Source: Syngnathus acus
Taxonomy: Eukaryota > Chordata > Actinopteri > Syngnathiformes > Syngnathidae
Assembly: GCF_901709675.1 (NCBI RefSeq)
Contig: NC_051091.1
Span: 2,167,967 to 2,231,966, forward strand
Length of the DNA: 64,000 bases
Direction of reading: 5' to 3'
This document shows positions 26,401 through 38,842 of this stretch, piece by piece; position 1 is the stretch's first letter; every line of letters starts with the position of its first letter. A program made the position numbers and the translations under genes. Below the pieces are notes generated by a model, which did no database searches, had not been told where the DNA came from, and worked only from the letters and a program-made list of their open reading frames with translations.

Positions 26401-28549
26401 ACAAAATGTCAAAAGAGACAAGTCCCATTTTGAATCGACATATGCCGCCAGTGCTGATTCTGCAGACCCTACGGCAACACAATGATGCTGAAATGTGATT
26501 GGGCAACAAGTCCAACATGCACAGACAGACATCTAGTGGAAGCTTTACAGCCAAGAGAACCACAGCCAAATCAAAAGAAGTTTGTCTTCTCCGCTTGTTG
26601 ACCTTTGCCTTTTGTCGTCTGCGGCGGCTTGTGCTCAGGGCGTCTTTGCCGCTCCAAGGGCGTGTTCTTCCACACGGACGCCGCGCAGGCTGCCGGCAAA
26701 GTTCCCCTCGACGTCTCGGACGACAACATCAATCTCATGTCCATCAGCGGCCACAAAATCTACGGACCCAAGGGTAAGCGTTCAAGAGTCACAGTGCCGC
26801 ATTGATACTCTCCACAGCAGCGGTTCTCAAAATTTTACACCAACTTAATTAAAAAAGGAAGAAAAAAAAAAAAAGTTTTTCTAGGTAGAACACTGTAATG
26901 ACCAACATTCAAGTATAGTAATGTGGGGGGGGGGGAAAAAGACAAATTGTATTGGTAAAGTTATGAGATGCTCTTGTGTGTCAGGTGTGGGCGCGCTGTA
27001 CGTGCAACGGCGGCCGCGGGTGCGCCTGGAGCCCCTGCAGAACGGCGGTGGCCAGGAGAGGGGTCTGCGCTCAGGAACTGTGCCCACCCCACTGACTGTC
27101 GGCTTGGGGGCCGCCTGCAGCATCGCGCAGCAGGAGATGGAGGTCAGTCCGCCCGCCGGCCGGCATGGATACACTCTTGTGCTGTGTGTAGCTTTTTGTG
27201 TCTTGACGTGCGTGCATTGTAGTATGACCACCAAAGAGTGTCCGTGCTGGCAAAGCGTCTGATCCAGACGGTCACATCTCAGCTCCCTGACGTGATTTTG
27301 AACGGACATCCACAACATCGCTACGCAGGTAGAGTGAAACGTCGCCACCTTAGCCTCACACACTGACGCGTGTCACATCACTGTGTTAGGGTGCGTCAAC
27401 TTATCGTTTGCCTACGTGGAGGGAGAAAGTCTACTGATGGCTCTCAAGGACATCGCACTGTCTTCTGGCAGGTGAGCCCCACCACCTACGTCATCTCAAA
27501 TTCATTCACCGCCGGACGCATTTTGACATTAAAGACCCGCTTTTTTGTTTTCTGACAATCGCAGCACCCAAACTGCCAAAACAAAGCTTGTTAAAAAAGA
27601 ATTCAATCAAGCAGAGCAGTGATATTGACTGATAAAGGGCTGACTCTGTGCTAATTGCTCGATATGTATTTGGGATCACACACTGATCCCAAAGTTACTT
27701 CTAAGCATGACCTGGCGTTGATGTTTCACGCCACAAACATTTGTCACTCAACACGCGTTTGTTTGCTTGTGCAGCGCGTGTACGTCGGCCTCTCTGGAGC
27801 CGTCATACGTCCTCCGGGCCATCGGAGCCGAGGAAGATCTCGCCCACTCCTCCATCAGGTAAACCGGTGGCATCGAGCTACTCATCTAAAAAAATACCTG
27901 CTTGACAAACGTGCGTGCGTGTTGAATAGGTTTGGGATCGGTCGCTTCACCACCGAGGAGGAGGTAGACTACACGGCCCGAAAATGCATCAAACACGTTC
28001 AAAGACTACGAGAGATGAGGTGGGACGTTAAGTAAATCTACAAGGGTTTCTTACACCTAACGACAAAACAATAATAATAATTCTGTGGCTTTCACTCATT
28101 TTGAAATTCCCAGAGATAACGTGTCATTTGAACATTATTTTAGTTTAAACATTTTCACTTGTCTTTCAATGCAATGGATGTCAGCACTTTTTATGCCAAG
28201 AGAAAAGGTGACATCTCCGATATATATTCCGAATCTCATTTTAACACTGACCTGTCATACACAAACATGTTAATCACCACTGCTGGTAAAACATAAACGA
28301 ACTGTAAGGATAAATTGAGCACACTTACCAGTTAAACAAGGTGATGGTGATTTGGGTGGAATGTGATGGCTCATCCTGTGTATATTTATTGTATGGAGCG
28401 AGTGTTTGGGTTTCCCCCTAAAAGCTAAAGAAAAAGCAAAACCAGTAGTGTACGCCACGTCCCAATATATATTTTTTCCCCCTAGTCCTCTGTGGGAGAT
28501 GGTGCAGGACGGCATTGACCTGAAGAGCATCAAGTGGACTCAGCACTAA
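23498..28549 (+). CDS. nfs1: Cysteine desulfurase, mitochondrial
   Basis: PLP enzyme that takes sulfur from cysteine for Fe-S cluster assembly. Exons: 23498-23606, 24695-24771, 25089-25205, 25280-25363, 25719-25871, 26204-26297, 26639-26773, 26985-27142, 27223-27328, 27390-27471, 27775-27858, 27930-28019 and 28486-28549; 1353 nt, 450 aa (human 457). The start was chosen because only this frame joins exon 2. It gives [20 protein letters not shown], an Arg/Ser-rich presequence without acids, fitting mitochondrial import. Key residues are visible: TTQTEHK (His149), [12 protein letters not shown] (PLP Lys251) and SSGSACTSAS (catalytic Cys374). [40 protein letters not shown] and the end [13 protein letters not shown] match the family. 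Nothing is broken. Confidence 0.96.
24336..24368. repeat. Short fragment of a (ATCC)n-linked dispersed repeat
   Basis: TCCATCCATCCATTTTCTGT followed by ACCGCTTTGAA is the tail wording of a common fish repeat, also seen at 60018-60058 and near 63880. It lies in nfs1 intron 1. Confidence 0.5.
24614..24690. repeat. (TTTA)n/(TTCA)n tract
   Basis: Imperfect TTTA and TTCA units directly before the acceptor of nfs1 exon 2. Confidence 0.9.
26816..26850. mobile_element. Possible hAT-type terminal fragment
   Basis: CAGCAGCGGTTCTCAAAATT followed by TTACACCAA resembles the start of hAT-family elements. Only this end is recognisable, in nfs1 intron 7. Confidence 0.3.
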
Positions 28550-29820
28550 CCTGGATGCCCCTCTTTGTTCACTTCCCGGTTGACAGCCAATTCAGGGGGA
28601 TCCCTTGCATCAGATTTGATTATATTGTTTTTCCTCTTTCCATTGCCGCACTCAAAACACGCACAAATGTCCTTTGGCGGCCCAAAGTGTCTTCTTTGCT
28701 GCTGCCCTCTGCAACAAAGTTGGAGTGAGTTAAATTCTCTATTATGAATACCAAAATACATTTTCATTATTGGCTTGAGGGAGCCACCAGTGTTAACAAC
28801 AGCAATAGTAAACGTGTATGTTTTCGTAGAAATGAACTTTTCGTTCAGTAGTGTCCATGTCTTCTCGTCACTTAGCCTGGTACAGTATTCACCAAGCATC
28901 ATGTCACTTCATCTGCGTCTTTGGTAGCACAGCTCACAGATTATACAATCCGCTTCAAGAAAGAAATATGTTTCCTCGTTCAAAGCTATACAATACGATT
29001 CAATAAAGGAAACGTCTCATCGTTCAAAACTGTTTCTTTCCTGCCGAATTTGTATTCCCAAAGGTGGTCATATTTACGCCCTTTTGATTGATGACGATTC
29101 AAGGAAGTGAATGTTCTTCGCCTTCACACGTTAGTGCTATTCCACCCACTTTTTTGACGCTTAACTACTTCCACATAATTCATCCGATTAACCTCAGTCT
29201 ACTTTTCACGTATTCCAAATATTCGTGCCAAGCGTGCGTAAATATTTTCATTCCAAACATTTACGTTTTTTTGGGGGGGTTTTCCCCTTCTAATTGCTAT
29301 GTTTTTTTGACCGATTAAACCTGTTTCTACTTTTAATTGTTCATCTTATGTCTACTTATTCCAAAACTTCCCACTTACCAGAAATTAAAAATTTTCCATT
29401 TTAAAATTCACACCAACTTTTACAAATTTGCCTTTTCCCCTTCTAATTTCTACATTTTCTGACCGATTCAACCTGTTCCAACTTTCAACAACATTCTGTA
29501 GCATTCCCCAAGTTTTTATTAAGCTTCTTCGCCGTAACACGCAATTTCTACAGAAATTGCAAATTCTACTTCTAATTGGGTTTTGTATTTGTGTGTTTTC
29601 CATCGTTGCCGGAACCTTTCCTTGTGTACCATGTTGCCAGCCGAGGACAAAGTTTGAAACATTCTTTTACGTGGGATTGCAGCACAAATTGAAGTTCTAA
29701 AACTATTTACCTCAGACAATGTACAACTTTTCTCTTATGGAATGACGTGAAACCAGCGGAGCTAGACATATATGAAAAGAAACCAACGTAACTATTACAA
29801 ATGCTACGTGTTCCTGTCGG
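28550..29820. other. nfs1-sec13 intergenic DNA with a diverged direct repeat
   Basis: A possible nfs1 poly(A) signal AATAAA is at 29002-29007. From 29280 on, the sequence contains two related blocks, 29279-29340 and 29434-29495. Each has CCCCTTCTAATT, then GACCGATT(A/C)AACCTGTT. No coding segment is seen. Confidence 0.5.
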
Positions 29821-29959
29821 AGGATTTATCGTCACCACAGGCGGAAGTGGCGTCCCAGCCAGTTGCCACGTCGGGATTGTAATAAAATTCGCTTACCTGT
29901 TTCTCTCTTTTTTTAAACATCTAAACAATTTCTGGAGCCCCTCTCACTAGTCTGTAATC
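29821..29959 (+). promoter_or_regulatory. sec13 promoter and 5' UTR
   Basis: GCGGAAGTGGC (ETS-type) at about 29840 and GCCACGTCGGG at about 29864 precede the start codon by about 100 bases. The CCACGTCG core resembles an ACGT-type stress element, which would fit a COPII gene, but that is inference. Confidence 0.4.
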
Positions 29960-32138
29960 ATGGTGAGTATGTTAAATTTTATTTGAAACTCAGATAAATC
30001 ATCGTATTTCATATGATTGTGTTTTCAGCAATATACTCGCAGGTTAGCGCATTAGCATAGCGCTCATGTGAAATGTGGACAAGCGCATCAAAACGTCAAA
30101 CTTGTCATTTCTGCAAGAATGCAGGGAACGTTTGTGGTTTTTGTTGTCGTTTTCAGGTTTCGGTCATTAACACCGTGGACACCTCACACGAGGACATGAT
30201 CGTGAGTACTGTCATTTGTTCTGTGTGTGTGATTGCTTGGCATTTTATTGACCCAAAGTTTAAACAATGACTGGGGCATATACACCATTCATTAAAATAT
30301 TTGCTTTAGTTCTCCTGATCTTGGACCAGCTTTGAAACTTTTTTTTATCAATTTATTGCAGCATGACGCTCAGATGGATTACTATGGCACCCGCCTGGCA
30401 ACCTGCTCCTCGGACCGTACCCTCAAGATCTTTGACGTCCGCAACGGCGGCCAGATCCTTGTCGCTGATCTGCGAGGGTGAGCGAGTTTTAGAGCGTGGA
30501 GAGTTCCTGCACTATATACCGTGGTTCATAATTCACTACATCACAAAACATCAAATTTGTTAAACGATTGCTTTTTTTTTTTTTCTTTACTGAGAGGCCA
30601 AGTCTGAATGTCGAGTTGGGCGCCTTCGGTGCCATGCAATAAACACATGCAGTCATTGAAGGAACTTGCATTTTGTGTGGCTCCCTCAGGCACGAGGGTC
30701 CGGTGTGGCAGGTGGCGTGGGCTCACCCCATGTTCGGCAACATCCTGGCCTCCTGCTCCTACGACCGAAAAGTCGTCGTGTGGAAGGAGGAGAACGGCGC
30801 CTGGGACAAGATGTACGAATACACGGGACACGAGTCGTCAGGTGTGTGCCGGAACGTTGCGAGACGTCACCTTCTTGCCGTGAACCGTCCCCACTTTCAC
30901 ACCGTTTACACAGTGCAGCAACACCTTCCTGCGGGTTGTGTGAAAGGGGCCTTGGGAAAGGACTTTGGATGAACCACTGTCCGGGTTAGGGAATCCCCTT
31001 TCTAGCGACTTGGTTATCCCGTGACATGCTGTTCATGCTGAATAACAAGAACTAGACGAGGGCGGGAACATGACATGTTACTCTTGTTTGTGTTTTTTGT
31101 TGTTGTTTTTGTCATGCAGTGAACTCTGTGTGTTGGGGTCCCCATGAGTTTGGTCTGATTCTGGCGTGCGGCAGCTCTGACGGCGCCATCTCCCTGCTCA
31201 CCTTCACGGGAGAGCAGCAGTGGGACATCAAGAAGATCAACAACGCGCATACGGTCAGCGGCGCCCAAAGGGCTCATCCGATCCGTCACCTTCTACCTTG
31301 TTGCTGGCTTATATATTTGTGCGTGTCGGCAAGCCGCCTGATTTGCAGGTTTGTGTCGTTTGTGTGCGTCAGATCGGCTGCAACGCGGTCAGCTGGGCCC
31401 CAGCTGTGGCGCCGGGCAGCCTGATCGAGCAACCGTCGGGACAGAAGCCCAACTACCTTAAACGCTTTGTGTCCGGAGGCTGCGACAACCTCGTCAAACT
31501 CTGGAAGTAAGGCGCGCTCCCACCGGGCCATGCTGACGCTCAGCTAGCCAAATGTCCGCCTGACCGACGCGTCTGACTGGCCGCGACGCAGGGAGGAGGA
31601 CGGCCAGTGGAAGGAGGACCAGAAGCTGGAGGCCCACAGCGATTGGGTGAGAGACGTGGGCTGGGCGCCTTCCATCGGACTCCCCACCAGCACCATCGCC
31701 AGCTGCTCGCAGGTTAGGCCGCTGCCGCCGCATGGCCGCTACCGATTTGCAACTTTTCGTGACGTTTGGCCGCCGTTGCAGGACGGCCGCGTCTACATCT
31801 GGATGTGCGACGACCCCGCCGGCAACACCTGGACGGCTAAACTGCTGCACAAGTTCAACGACGTCGTCTGGCACGTCAGCTGGTCCATCACGGGCAACAT
31901 CCTGGCCGTGTCTGGAGGAGACAACAAAGTACGCAAAGTCGTCATCTTCTAGCCACACGTGTTTTGTTTGTTTGTTTTTGTGTGTGTGCGCGCGCTAATG
32001 CATGTGTAATTGTGCGCGTGTGCATAGGTGACGTTGTGGAAGGAGTCGTTGGACGGTCAGTGGTCGTGTATCAGCGACGTCAGCAAAGGCCAGGGAACCG
32101 TGTCGGCTATCGCAGACACCCAGCAGGCGGAGCAGTGA
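29960..32138 (+). CDS. sec13: SEC13, COPII coat and nuclear pore component
   Basis: Beta-propeller protein that pairs with SEC31 in the COPII coat and belongs to the Nup107-160 (Y) nuclear pore complex. Exons are 29960-29962 (only the ATG), 30157-30201, 30362-30477, 30690-30841, 31120-31253, 31373-31506, 31592-31712, 31782-31928 and 32028-32138: 963 nt, 320 aa (human 322). It begins [20 protein letters not shown] and is nearly identical to the human protein through the WD blades: [66 protein letters not shown] and [14 protein letters not shown]. Only the C-terminal tail ([11 protein letters not shown]) has drifted. All introns are GT-AG and short. A possible ATTAAA signal is at 32385-32390. 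Confidence 0.97.
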
Positions 32139-32449
32139 CACGCGCACGCACGCACGCATTCATTTTGTCCAAATGCTTGTTCTCGTGTACAGATGAGGGA
32201 CGTTTTGTTTTTGAAATCAAAGTGTTGGCCAAATGAGGACTCTTCTTGTGCGTCCTGCCTGTCATGCTCATGAACATTCCGGCTCCCTCAAAATGGTCAT
32301 CGCGTGATTGGCTCATCAAGTCTGACTGACCCAGCAATCAGGAACAGCGAGCACACCCGTTCCCTGCTTGTATGTAATTTGTTAATTAAAAAAAGGAAAA
32401 GTGAATATGAATGCAAGCTTTGTGTCATTTTGCTCGCGTGTTGCTGCTG

Positions 32450-33078
<629 letters not shown>

Positions 33079-33090
33079 GCGGCGTCGACC

Positions 33091-33098
33091 TTTAAAAG
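33091..33098 (+). promoter_or_regulatory. TATA-like box of the keratin gene
   Basis: TTTAAAAG lies 60 bases before the keratin ATG at 33151, a normal spacing for a short 5' UTR. It follows the polypyrimidine tract directly. Confidence 0.6.
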
Positions 33099-33150
33099 CA
33101 GGCCAACACCTGAGCGTGCGCATACATCGCCCATCCGCCTCTTCCTCACC

Positions 33151-35174
33151 ATGAGCCTGAGCCGCAGCAAAAGGATCAGCTCGGGCGCCTCGGTGCGCCG
33201 CTCCAACGGCTTTGGGTCCCCCACGGCCGGCTTGAGCGGCGTCTCGCTGGGCGGGGGCAGCAATGGCGCCCACCTGCAGGGCGCTGCGCTTTCCTCGCTG
33301 TCGGTCAACAAGAGTCTGCTGGCCCCCCTCAACCTGGAGATTGACCCCAGCCACTCCATGAGCCGAGCCCACGAGAAGGAGCAGATCAAAAGCCTCAACA
33401 ACCGCTTTGCCTCCTTCATTGACAAGGTGACTGACGCCAGCAAGATTTCATTTTCAACAAAACGGTTCTTATTGCGTCATTTGACTCATTGTAGCAGTAT
33501 GAGCTTCTATTTGGAGAGCCGTACCTCCGTTGTGAGGTGCCCAGTTTTAAGTCGAGTCAAGCTTTTAAAGCTGGACCCCAAGCAACTGTCCCTCAACCTC
33601 AAGAAGACCGAAACCAAGGCTTTGCAGAGGGAAGAAGCAAGGACATGACCGCATCGATTGCCTGACTCTAGCTCCTCGCCATCTGGGTTTGAAGCTGGAG
33701 TAAAATAGGCAAACGTTCACGGCAAGGAGTGAGACTCGGAAAGATAAACTAGCAGAGATTGAAGCCACTAAACAACCCATACAGGCCAAAACAAAGCAAA
33801 TCGAGCAGAAAAAAAATGAAAGTGCAGTTGCTAATGAAAGCGCGCAAACAAGACTCAGGTAGCTTTTGTGCTAATGCATGACATGGATACCCTGGGTGGT
33901 GTTTTCTCACGGCGTCGGTGGTGCGTTGACACAATGCCGCCATTGTTGCCTCCTAGCGGCACAGATACATTTCAGAGCAATTGACCTCCAATTTTCATCC
34001 CACACTCCAGATCACAATAATTCCCAGAAAATAAATGTTTATCCATGCTGTTCTCACACAGCGTTAGTTTCGGCTAGCTCACAATAAAAGCTGCATAAAA
34101 GTGACAATGAAATGATCAATTAATTGTGTTTGTTCAAGAGACACGATAGCTTCCTTAACTAAGTGTCACATTAGATTATCAAAATAAGTAGCTCTTCAAT
34201 TTGACTCGAACAATGTTTGCCTAACCTGGGAACATTTACAATGTGATCTTAGAGCCTCACATGCTAGCTCAAAATGAATTGCAGCTGCCAAACTGGTTGC
34301 ATAAATATCCTTTTGTCCTCATGAAGAGATGTCAAATAAAAGTACAGTCCATTGGACTACAACGGAAACCCTTTGAAAACAATGCGTCGCGTAGAAAGCA
34401 ACAGTGACAACATTTCAACGGGTTATCGAAACCGTCGTTGGCAGGACATTGAAGCTTCCGTCCCACTTCACTAGTTGGTAACCTGATAAAAGCACTCCGC
34501 TCTCGTTTTGCGATTGACAGAGTCGCCTTTGTGTCTGAGGAAGTTTGTGTATGTGTGTGTGTGTGTGTAATAGTAGCCAGGACACTGGAACCGTGCCCAC
34601 TTGAAGCTGGAATCCCAGCCACCGTTTGAGCTGACTTCTTTTGATCACCACAGCAAACCTTTGGGCCAACAAATCAACAGGAAATGTGATGTTGATTTTT
34701 CCTGCTGCTGCATTGTTGCAGGTGTGCTTCCTGGAGCAGCAAAACAAGATGCTGGAGACCAAGCTGGAGCTGCTTCAGGGCCAGGGGGCGTCCCGCTCCA
34801 ATGTGGAGCCGCTGTTTGAGGTCTACATGGCGGGCCTGAGGCGCCAGATGGACCTGGTCAACAACGACAAGAGCAAACTGGACGGAGAGCTGAGGAACAT
34901 GCAGGGCCTGGTGGAGGACTACAAGCACAAGTCAGCACAGCTTTGATAACTTGACGCACGCATGACTTCATAGTTGCTTTCCTGTGCTTGTTTAGTCGTC
35001 TTCCCATACGTGACTCGCTGGGGGGAATTTGAATGTCAAGAAAGGTGCATGGCTGATTGCGTTTTATTCTTACTACTTCAAGTTCATCTGCTCTTTGTGT
35101 AGATACGAGGACGAGATCAACAAGAGGAACAACCTGGAGAATGACTTTGTCCTCCTGAAGAAGGTCTTTCAAAC

Positions 35175-35242
<68 letters not shown>

Positions 35243-37164
35243 TACATCATCGTAAGGCGTTTGAGGGGGGCCTGCTCATTGTACACACATGCAACCCGAG
35301 CTGGACGGTATCATCCGAGTTGGCCTTGGAAAAATGACGCCTGAGGCAAATGAAAAAATCTCTCTTTACACTGGAAAGTTGAGCCGAGCTCCAGAGAATT
35401 GTAAGAAATCCAAAAACGTGTTTGGTGTGCGCAGGATGTGGACTCGGCCTACATGGTGAAGGCCGACCTGGAAGACAAAGTGGGCGCTTTGAGCGATGAA
35501 ATCAACTTCCTGCGCACCATCTACGAGGAGGTACCACACTAAATTCCTTGGGAAGATAACTTCACTGGTTCTTCTATATCAAACAATTTGTTTGATATAG
35601 AAGAACAAGTGAAGTAATTGAAAAGGAAAAACAAGATGAACTTAGGACAACAACTCCTTGGGAAGATCTTTGATGTTAGACGATGGGACAAAGTTGTGTA
35701 CGAAATGCGGACGTCGGGGTCACTGAGCACTCCGAGCTGTTTTTGAGCTTGCTGCAAATGGATTCAGGAAAATGCCACTTTGTTGTTGCGTGCGACTTGA
35801 CGTTTGAATGTCGTCGGCAGGAGCTGCGCGAGCTGCAGGCCAGCATCAGGGACACGTCGGTGGTGGTGCAGATGGACAACAGCCGCAGCCTGAACATGGA
35901 GAAGATCGTGGCCGAGGTCAAAGCTCAGTACGAGGAGATCGCTGCTCGCAGCCGAGAAGAGGCCGAGGCCTGGTACAAGAGCAAAGTACGTCTTTGCCTA
36001 GCGCAAGCGGGTCAGGTCGGCTGTGTGTTCTTGGCACCCTTTGGACACCAACGCATTCGAGGTGTCTGTCCCTAACTGCGCTTGCGGTCAGTTCGACCAG
36101 ATGTCGGTGCAGGCATGCCGGTTCGGAGACGAGCTCCGCGTGGTCAAGGGGGAAGTGGGCGAAGTCAACCGCCTCATCGGCCGCCTGCAGAGCGAGATGG
36201 AGGCTGTCAAAGCGCAGGTGCGGCTGAATTTATGCCCGACCCATCCGTATGGGAACAGTGGCTGTGGTAGCGAGTGTGGAATGCTTTTCAGCGTGGCAGC
36301 CTGGAGAGCCAGCTGGCTGAGGCCGAGGACCGCGGGGAGATGGCGGTGAAAGAGGCCAAAGGTCGCACCCGGGACCTAGAGGACGCCCTGCAGAGGGCCA
36401 AGCAGGATATGGCCCGCCACCTCAGAGAATACCAGGTACCGTTAACGTCGTTGAGCTTGGACTGATCTTTCAGGACGCACTCGATCTCGTGTTCTGTGCT
36501 GAAGCTCCTCGAAGTAAGAGTTGAAACCTAGCGTCGTTTTTGCCTCATTTGCGGCAGGACCTGATGAACCTGAAGCTGGCTCTGGACATTGAGATTGCCA
36601 CCTACAGGAAGCTGCTGGAAGGGGAGGAGGACAGGTGAGGGAGGGGACGGCAAATGGGCGTCTCCCCGGCTTTTGCCTTCCTGACGTTTGCTGCCTTTGC
36701 AGATTGGGTCAGCAGTCAGTGCTCAGCATCCAGGCCATCAGCAACTACAGTAAGTCAGCTTCTTTTCTGCTATTTCCTTGCTTGTCTGACCACCGCAACT
36801 ACCTTGAAAAGCTAACTTAGTTATGTCACTGATGACTTGATTCTAAAAGTAACTATCAGATTACAAGTTACTTTATGAGTTACTTTCAGCAGATGCCAAA
36901 CAGGCTTGACACAAAAGATCGTGTGTGTATATATATATATATACATGTATATATACACACATGCATGCATGGATTCAAATCAAAGCATGGCGGCGGGTGT
37001 TGAGCAAGTGGTCTTTTTGCCTCGTCTTTGTCAAATGCGCGGTTTCCCGGGCAGGCAGCAGAAGTTCCAACGGTCACTACCAGGGCGCCAGTGGTTCTTC
37101 GCCTCCCAAGCTGCTCATCAAGACCACCGAGACCCGAGACCACAGCAGATACAGTACACGCTAG
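33151..37164 (+). CDS. Type II keratin (intermediate filament protein)
   Basis: Exons are 33151-33426, 34722-34930, 35103-35163, 35435-35530, 35821-35985, 36092-36217, 36292-36435, 36558-36634, 36703-36749 and 37055-37164: 1311 nt, 436 aa. The Ser/Gly-rich head leads to [10 protein letters not shown] and the rod start [20 protein letters not shown]. The rod ends [20 protein letters not shown], the helix-termination motif; the tail is short ([18 protein letters not shown]). LNLEIDP and [20 protein letters not shown] mark it as type II, nearest to simple-epithelial keratin 8. Exon lengths 209, 61, 96, 165 and 126 match the type II pattern. The usual 221-nt exon is split into 144+77 by an intron at REYQ|DLMN. 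Which fish keratin paralogue it is cannot be decided here. Confidence 0.92.
35174..35238. repeat. (CA)n microsatellite
   Basis: About 65 bases of CA, only ten bases after the donor of keratin exon 3. Confidence 0.97.
35559..35615. repeat. Near-perfect 57-bp palindrome
   Basis: Arms of 28 bases (35559-35586 and 35588-35615) are reverse complements with one mismatch and a single-base centre. The inner arm reads CTTCTATATCAAACAA. A direct repeat CCTTGGGAAGAT sits outside both arms (35547 and 35656). It lies in keratin intron 4. Confidence 0.9.
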
Positions 37165-37393
37165 ACGAGCATCCGCCGCTCTTTCTTTCATCGCTCGCCT
37201 AGCAATTCGTCGTGATCACAAATATAACTGGGCCATTTTTTGTTTGGGGTGTAACTTTAATATTGCCCTTGATTGTTCTGCTAAAATCTCAGTAATATGG
37301 AATTAGTAGTTAGATGTCTTGAAGGCTTGCAGATAATCTTATTTGCATTATCTTATATATACTTCTACAATAATTCAGTGTCTGTTGCTATAT

Positions 37394-37399
37394 AATAAA
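37394..37399 (+). terminator. Poly(A) signal, likely keratin
   Basis: AATAAA 230 bases after the keratin stop codon. Confidence 0.5.
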
Positions 37400-37469
37400 A
37401 CAGCACAGTGCATTTTTGAACCATCGTCGTGCAAAGGGTCTTCATTAAGACAAAAGTATTGTTCCGCTG

Positions 37470-38002
37470 CTTTCTCTGAAGTGCGGCGGCCGGGCTCTGG
37501 CGAGATCAGGGCAGGTGGATACACCTACCACTGGTCTGGTCGACCCGACGGTCAGCACAAGGAGGGTGTGGCCATTGCGGTGGCCGACCGGGTGGCTTCG
37601 AAGATAAAAGAGGTCACGTCGGTCTCGGAGCGTATTAAGCGACTACGGCTCGCACACTCGTTGGGCGTCGTATTGTTTGTCGCGGTGTACGCTCCCACCG
37701 GGACGAGTGAGCTGTCTGCGAAAGAAGACTTCTACGCTGAACTCAGTTCGGTCGTGGACGCTGTTCCTGGGAGGGCCATGCTGATTGTTCATGGGGACTT
37801 CAATGCTGGTACCTGCAGGGACGGCAACGAGGCATGTGTCGGTCCTCACGGCTCTGGAAATGTCCCCAATGGGGAACGTGACATCAACTCCACCATGATG
37901 CTTGACTTTGCCAGGAGTCATGGTTTGAGGGTTGGTGGATCATGGTTCCAGAGGCCGGATTCGTGGCGTTGGACCTGGTATGCAAATACCGGCCTGGCCT
38001 GA
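37470..38002 (+). pseudogene. LINE endonuclease-domain fragment (non-LTR retrotransposon)
   Basis: An open stretch encodes about 170 residues of an APE-type endonuclease: VAVYAPTG, LIVHGDFNAG (with the catalytic Asp and Asn), and RPDSWRWTWYANTG. It lacks the N-terminal part and ends in a stop before any reverse transcriptase, so it is a dead fragment truncated at both ends. The wording is that of fish Rex/RTE-like and related elements; the exact clade cannot be told. It sits between the keratin gene and the first grip2 exon. Confidence 0.8.
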
Positions 38003-38194
38003 TTTAATTTGAACCCGAGGCTGAGAACATAACTTGCTCTTGACCGGAGTTGAAGTTACCTTGGTGATTTTAGCCAGGTGACGAGAGCCGCCTCCATAAC
38101 CCTGCCTTGAGACGCGGCAAAGCTCGCCAAGGCCAAAACATTGATCTCACTTCGTAATACAGTGGGCCGCCTCTGCTGATGTCAGTGTAGAACT

Positions 38195-38505
38195 TTTTCA
38201 CAATGCCACAGAAGAAGCGAGACCTCCGGCCCCAAAAGAAGCCGCAGCCCAACTACTTCTGGGGGACTTTTGTGCCATATCTTGAGAGGTGTGCACGGGA
38301 GAACAGCTCGCTTGGTCCACGCGACACGTCAAGAAAAAGGACTAAAGAACCGAATTACACTCAACACTTGGGTGTGCAAGTTCAGCTGGAGGTTGTCGTC
38401 GAAGCTCAGGTGGAAAGTGCCGTTGCCAAGTTTCCATCACCTGGGCTGAATCCAATTGAGCATGCTTTTCACTTGCTGAAGACCCTGTCCCAATATTTAT
38501 GAACC
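38195..38505 (+). pseudogene. Tc1/mariner transposase tail remnant
   Basis: The frame ends in SPGLNPIEHAFHLLKTLSQYL, the conserved C-terminal block of Tc1-like transposases (usually SPDLNPIE). The catalytic Asp/Glu residues before it are missing, and upstream sequence is not recognisable. It is a decayed copy. Confidence 0.6.
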
Positions 38506-38604
38506 GGACTGTCAATGGAGCTCCTCAACTGACTTCTACATTGTTCCTCGACACTGTCTGAGAATAAAAGAGACAGATTTGAAAGAGAGAGAGTGAGGAC
38601 GGGA

Positions 38605-38620
38605 GGGGGGGGGGGGGGGG
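38605..38620. repeat. Poly-G run
   Basis: Sixteen G bases about 170 bases upstream of the first grip2 start exon. Confidence 0.9.
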
Positions 38621-38787
38621 CTCTGGGGTGCCGCAGCGGTCCAGTGGGTCTCGCCGGCGACCATCGTCGCTTCTCCATCCTCGTCGTCATTCCGACACGA
38701 GAGAGAGGGTGAGGGACGGGGGCGGGTCGTTTGGTTAGCCAGGACCTCATCTTCATCATCCTCTTCATCATCATCATTATCATCGTC

Positions 38788-38842
38788 ATGCCGGCGTGGC
38801 GGAGGAACCTCAGCTTCTGCCTGCAGCGGTTGCACGAGGACG
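38788..38842 (+). CDS. grip2: grip2 alternative first exon A (palmitoylated type)
   Basis: ATG to GAC G|GTAGGG gives [19 protein letters not shown], 55 nt ending in phase 1. It matches the short N-terminus of the palmitoylated GRIP1b/ABP-L isoforms (human GRIP1b starts MPGWKKNIPICLQ), in which Cys11 is palmitoylated; Cys11 is present here. It joins the shared exon at 54062 in frame. An (ATC)n-rich 5' UTR precedes it. Use of this exon in the fish is inferred from the match and the phase. Confidence 0.8.

Noticed and set aside
35559-35615. microRNA precursor
   Set aside because: A one-base loop and almost perfect arms do not fit a Drosha/Dicer substrate.
37343-38002. A 219-codon gene downstream of the keratin
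   Set aside because: The first part is not conserved sequence and the rest is a LINE endonuclease fragment without its partner domains.
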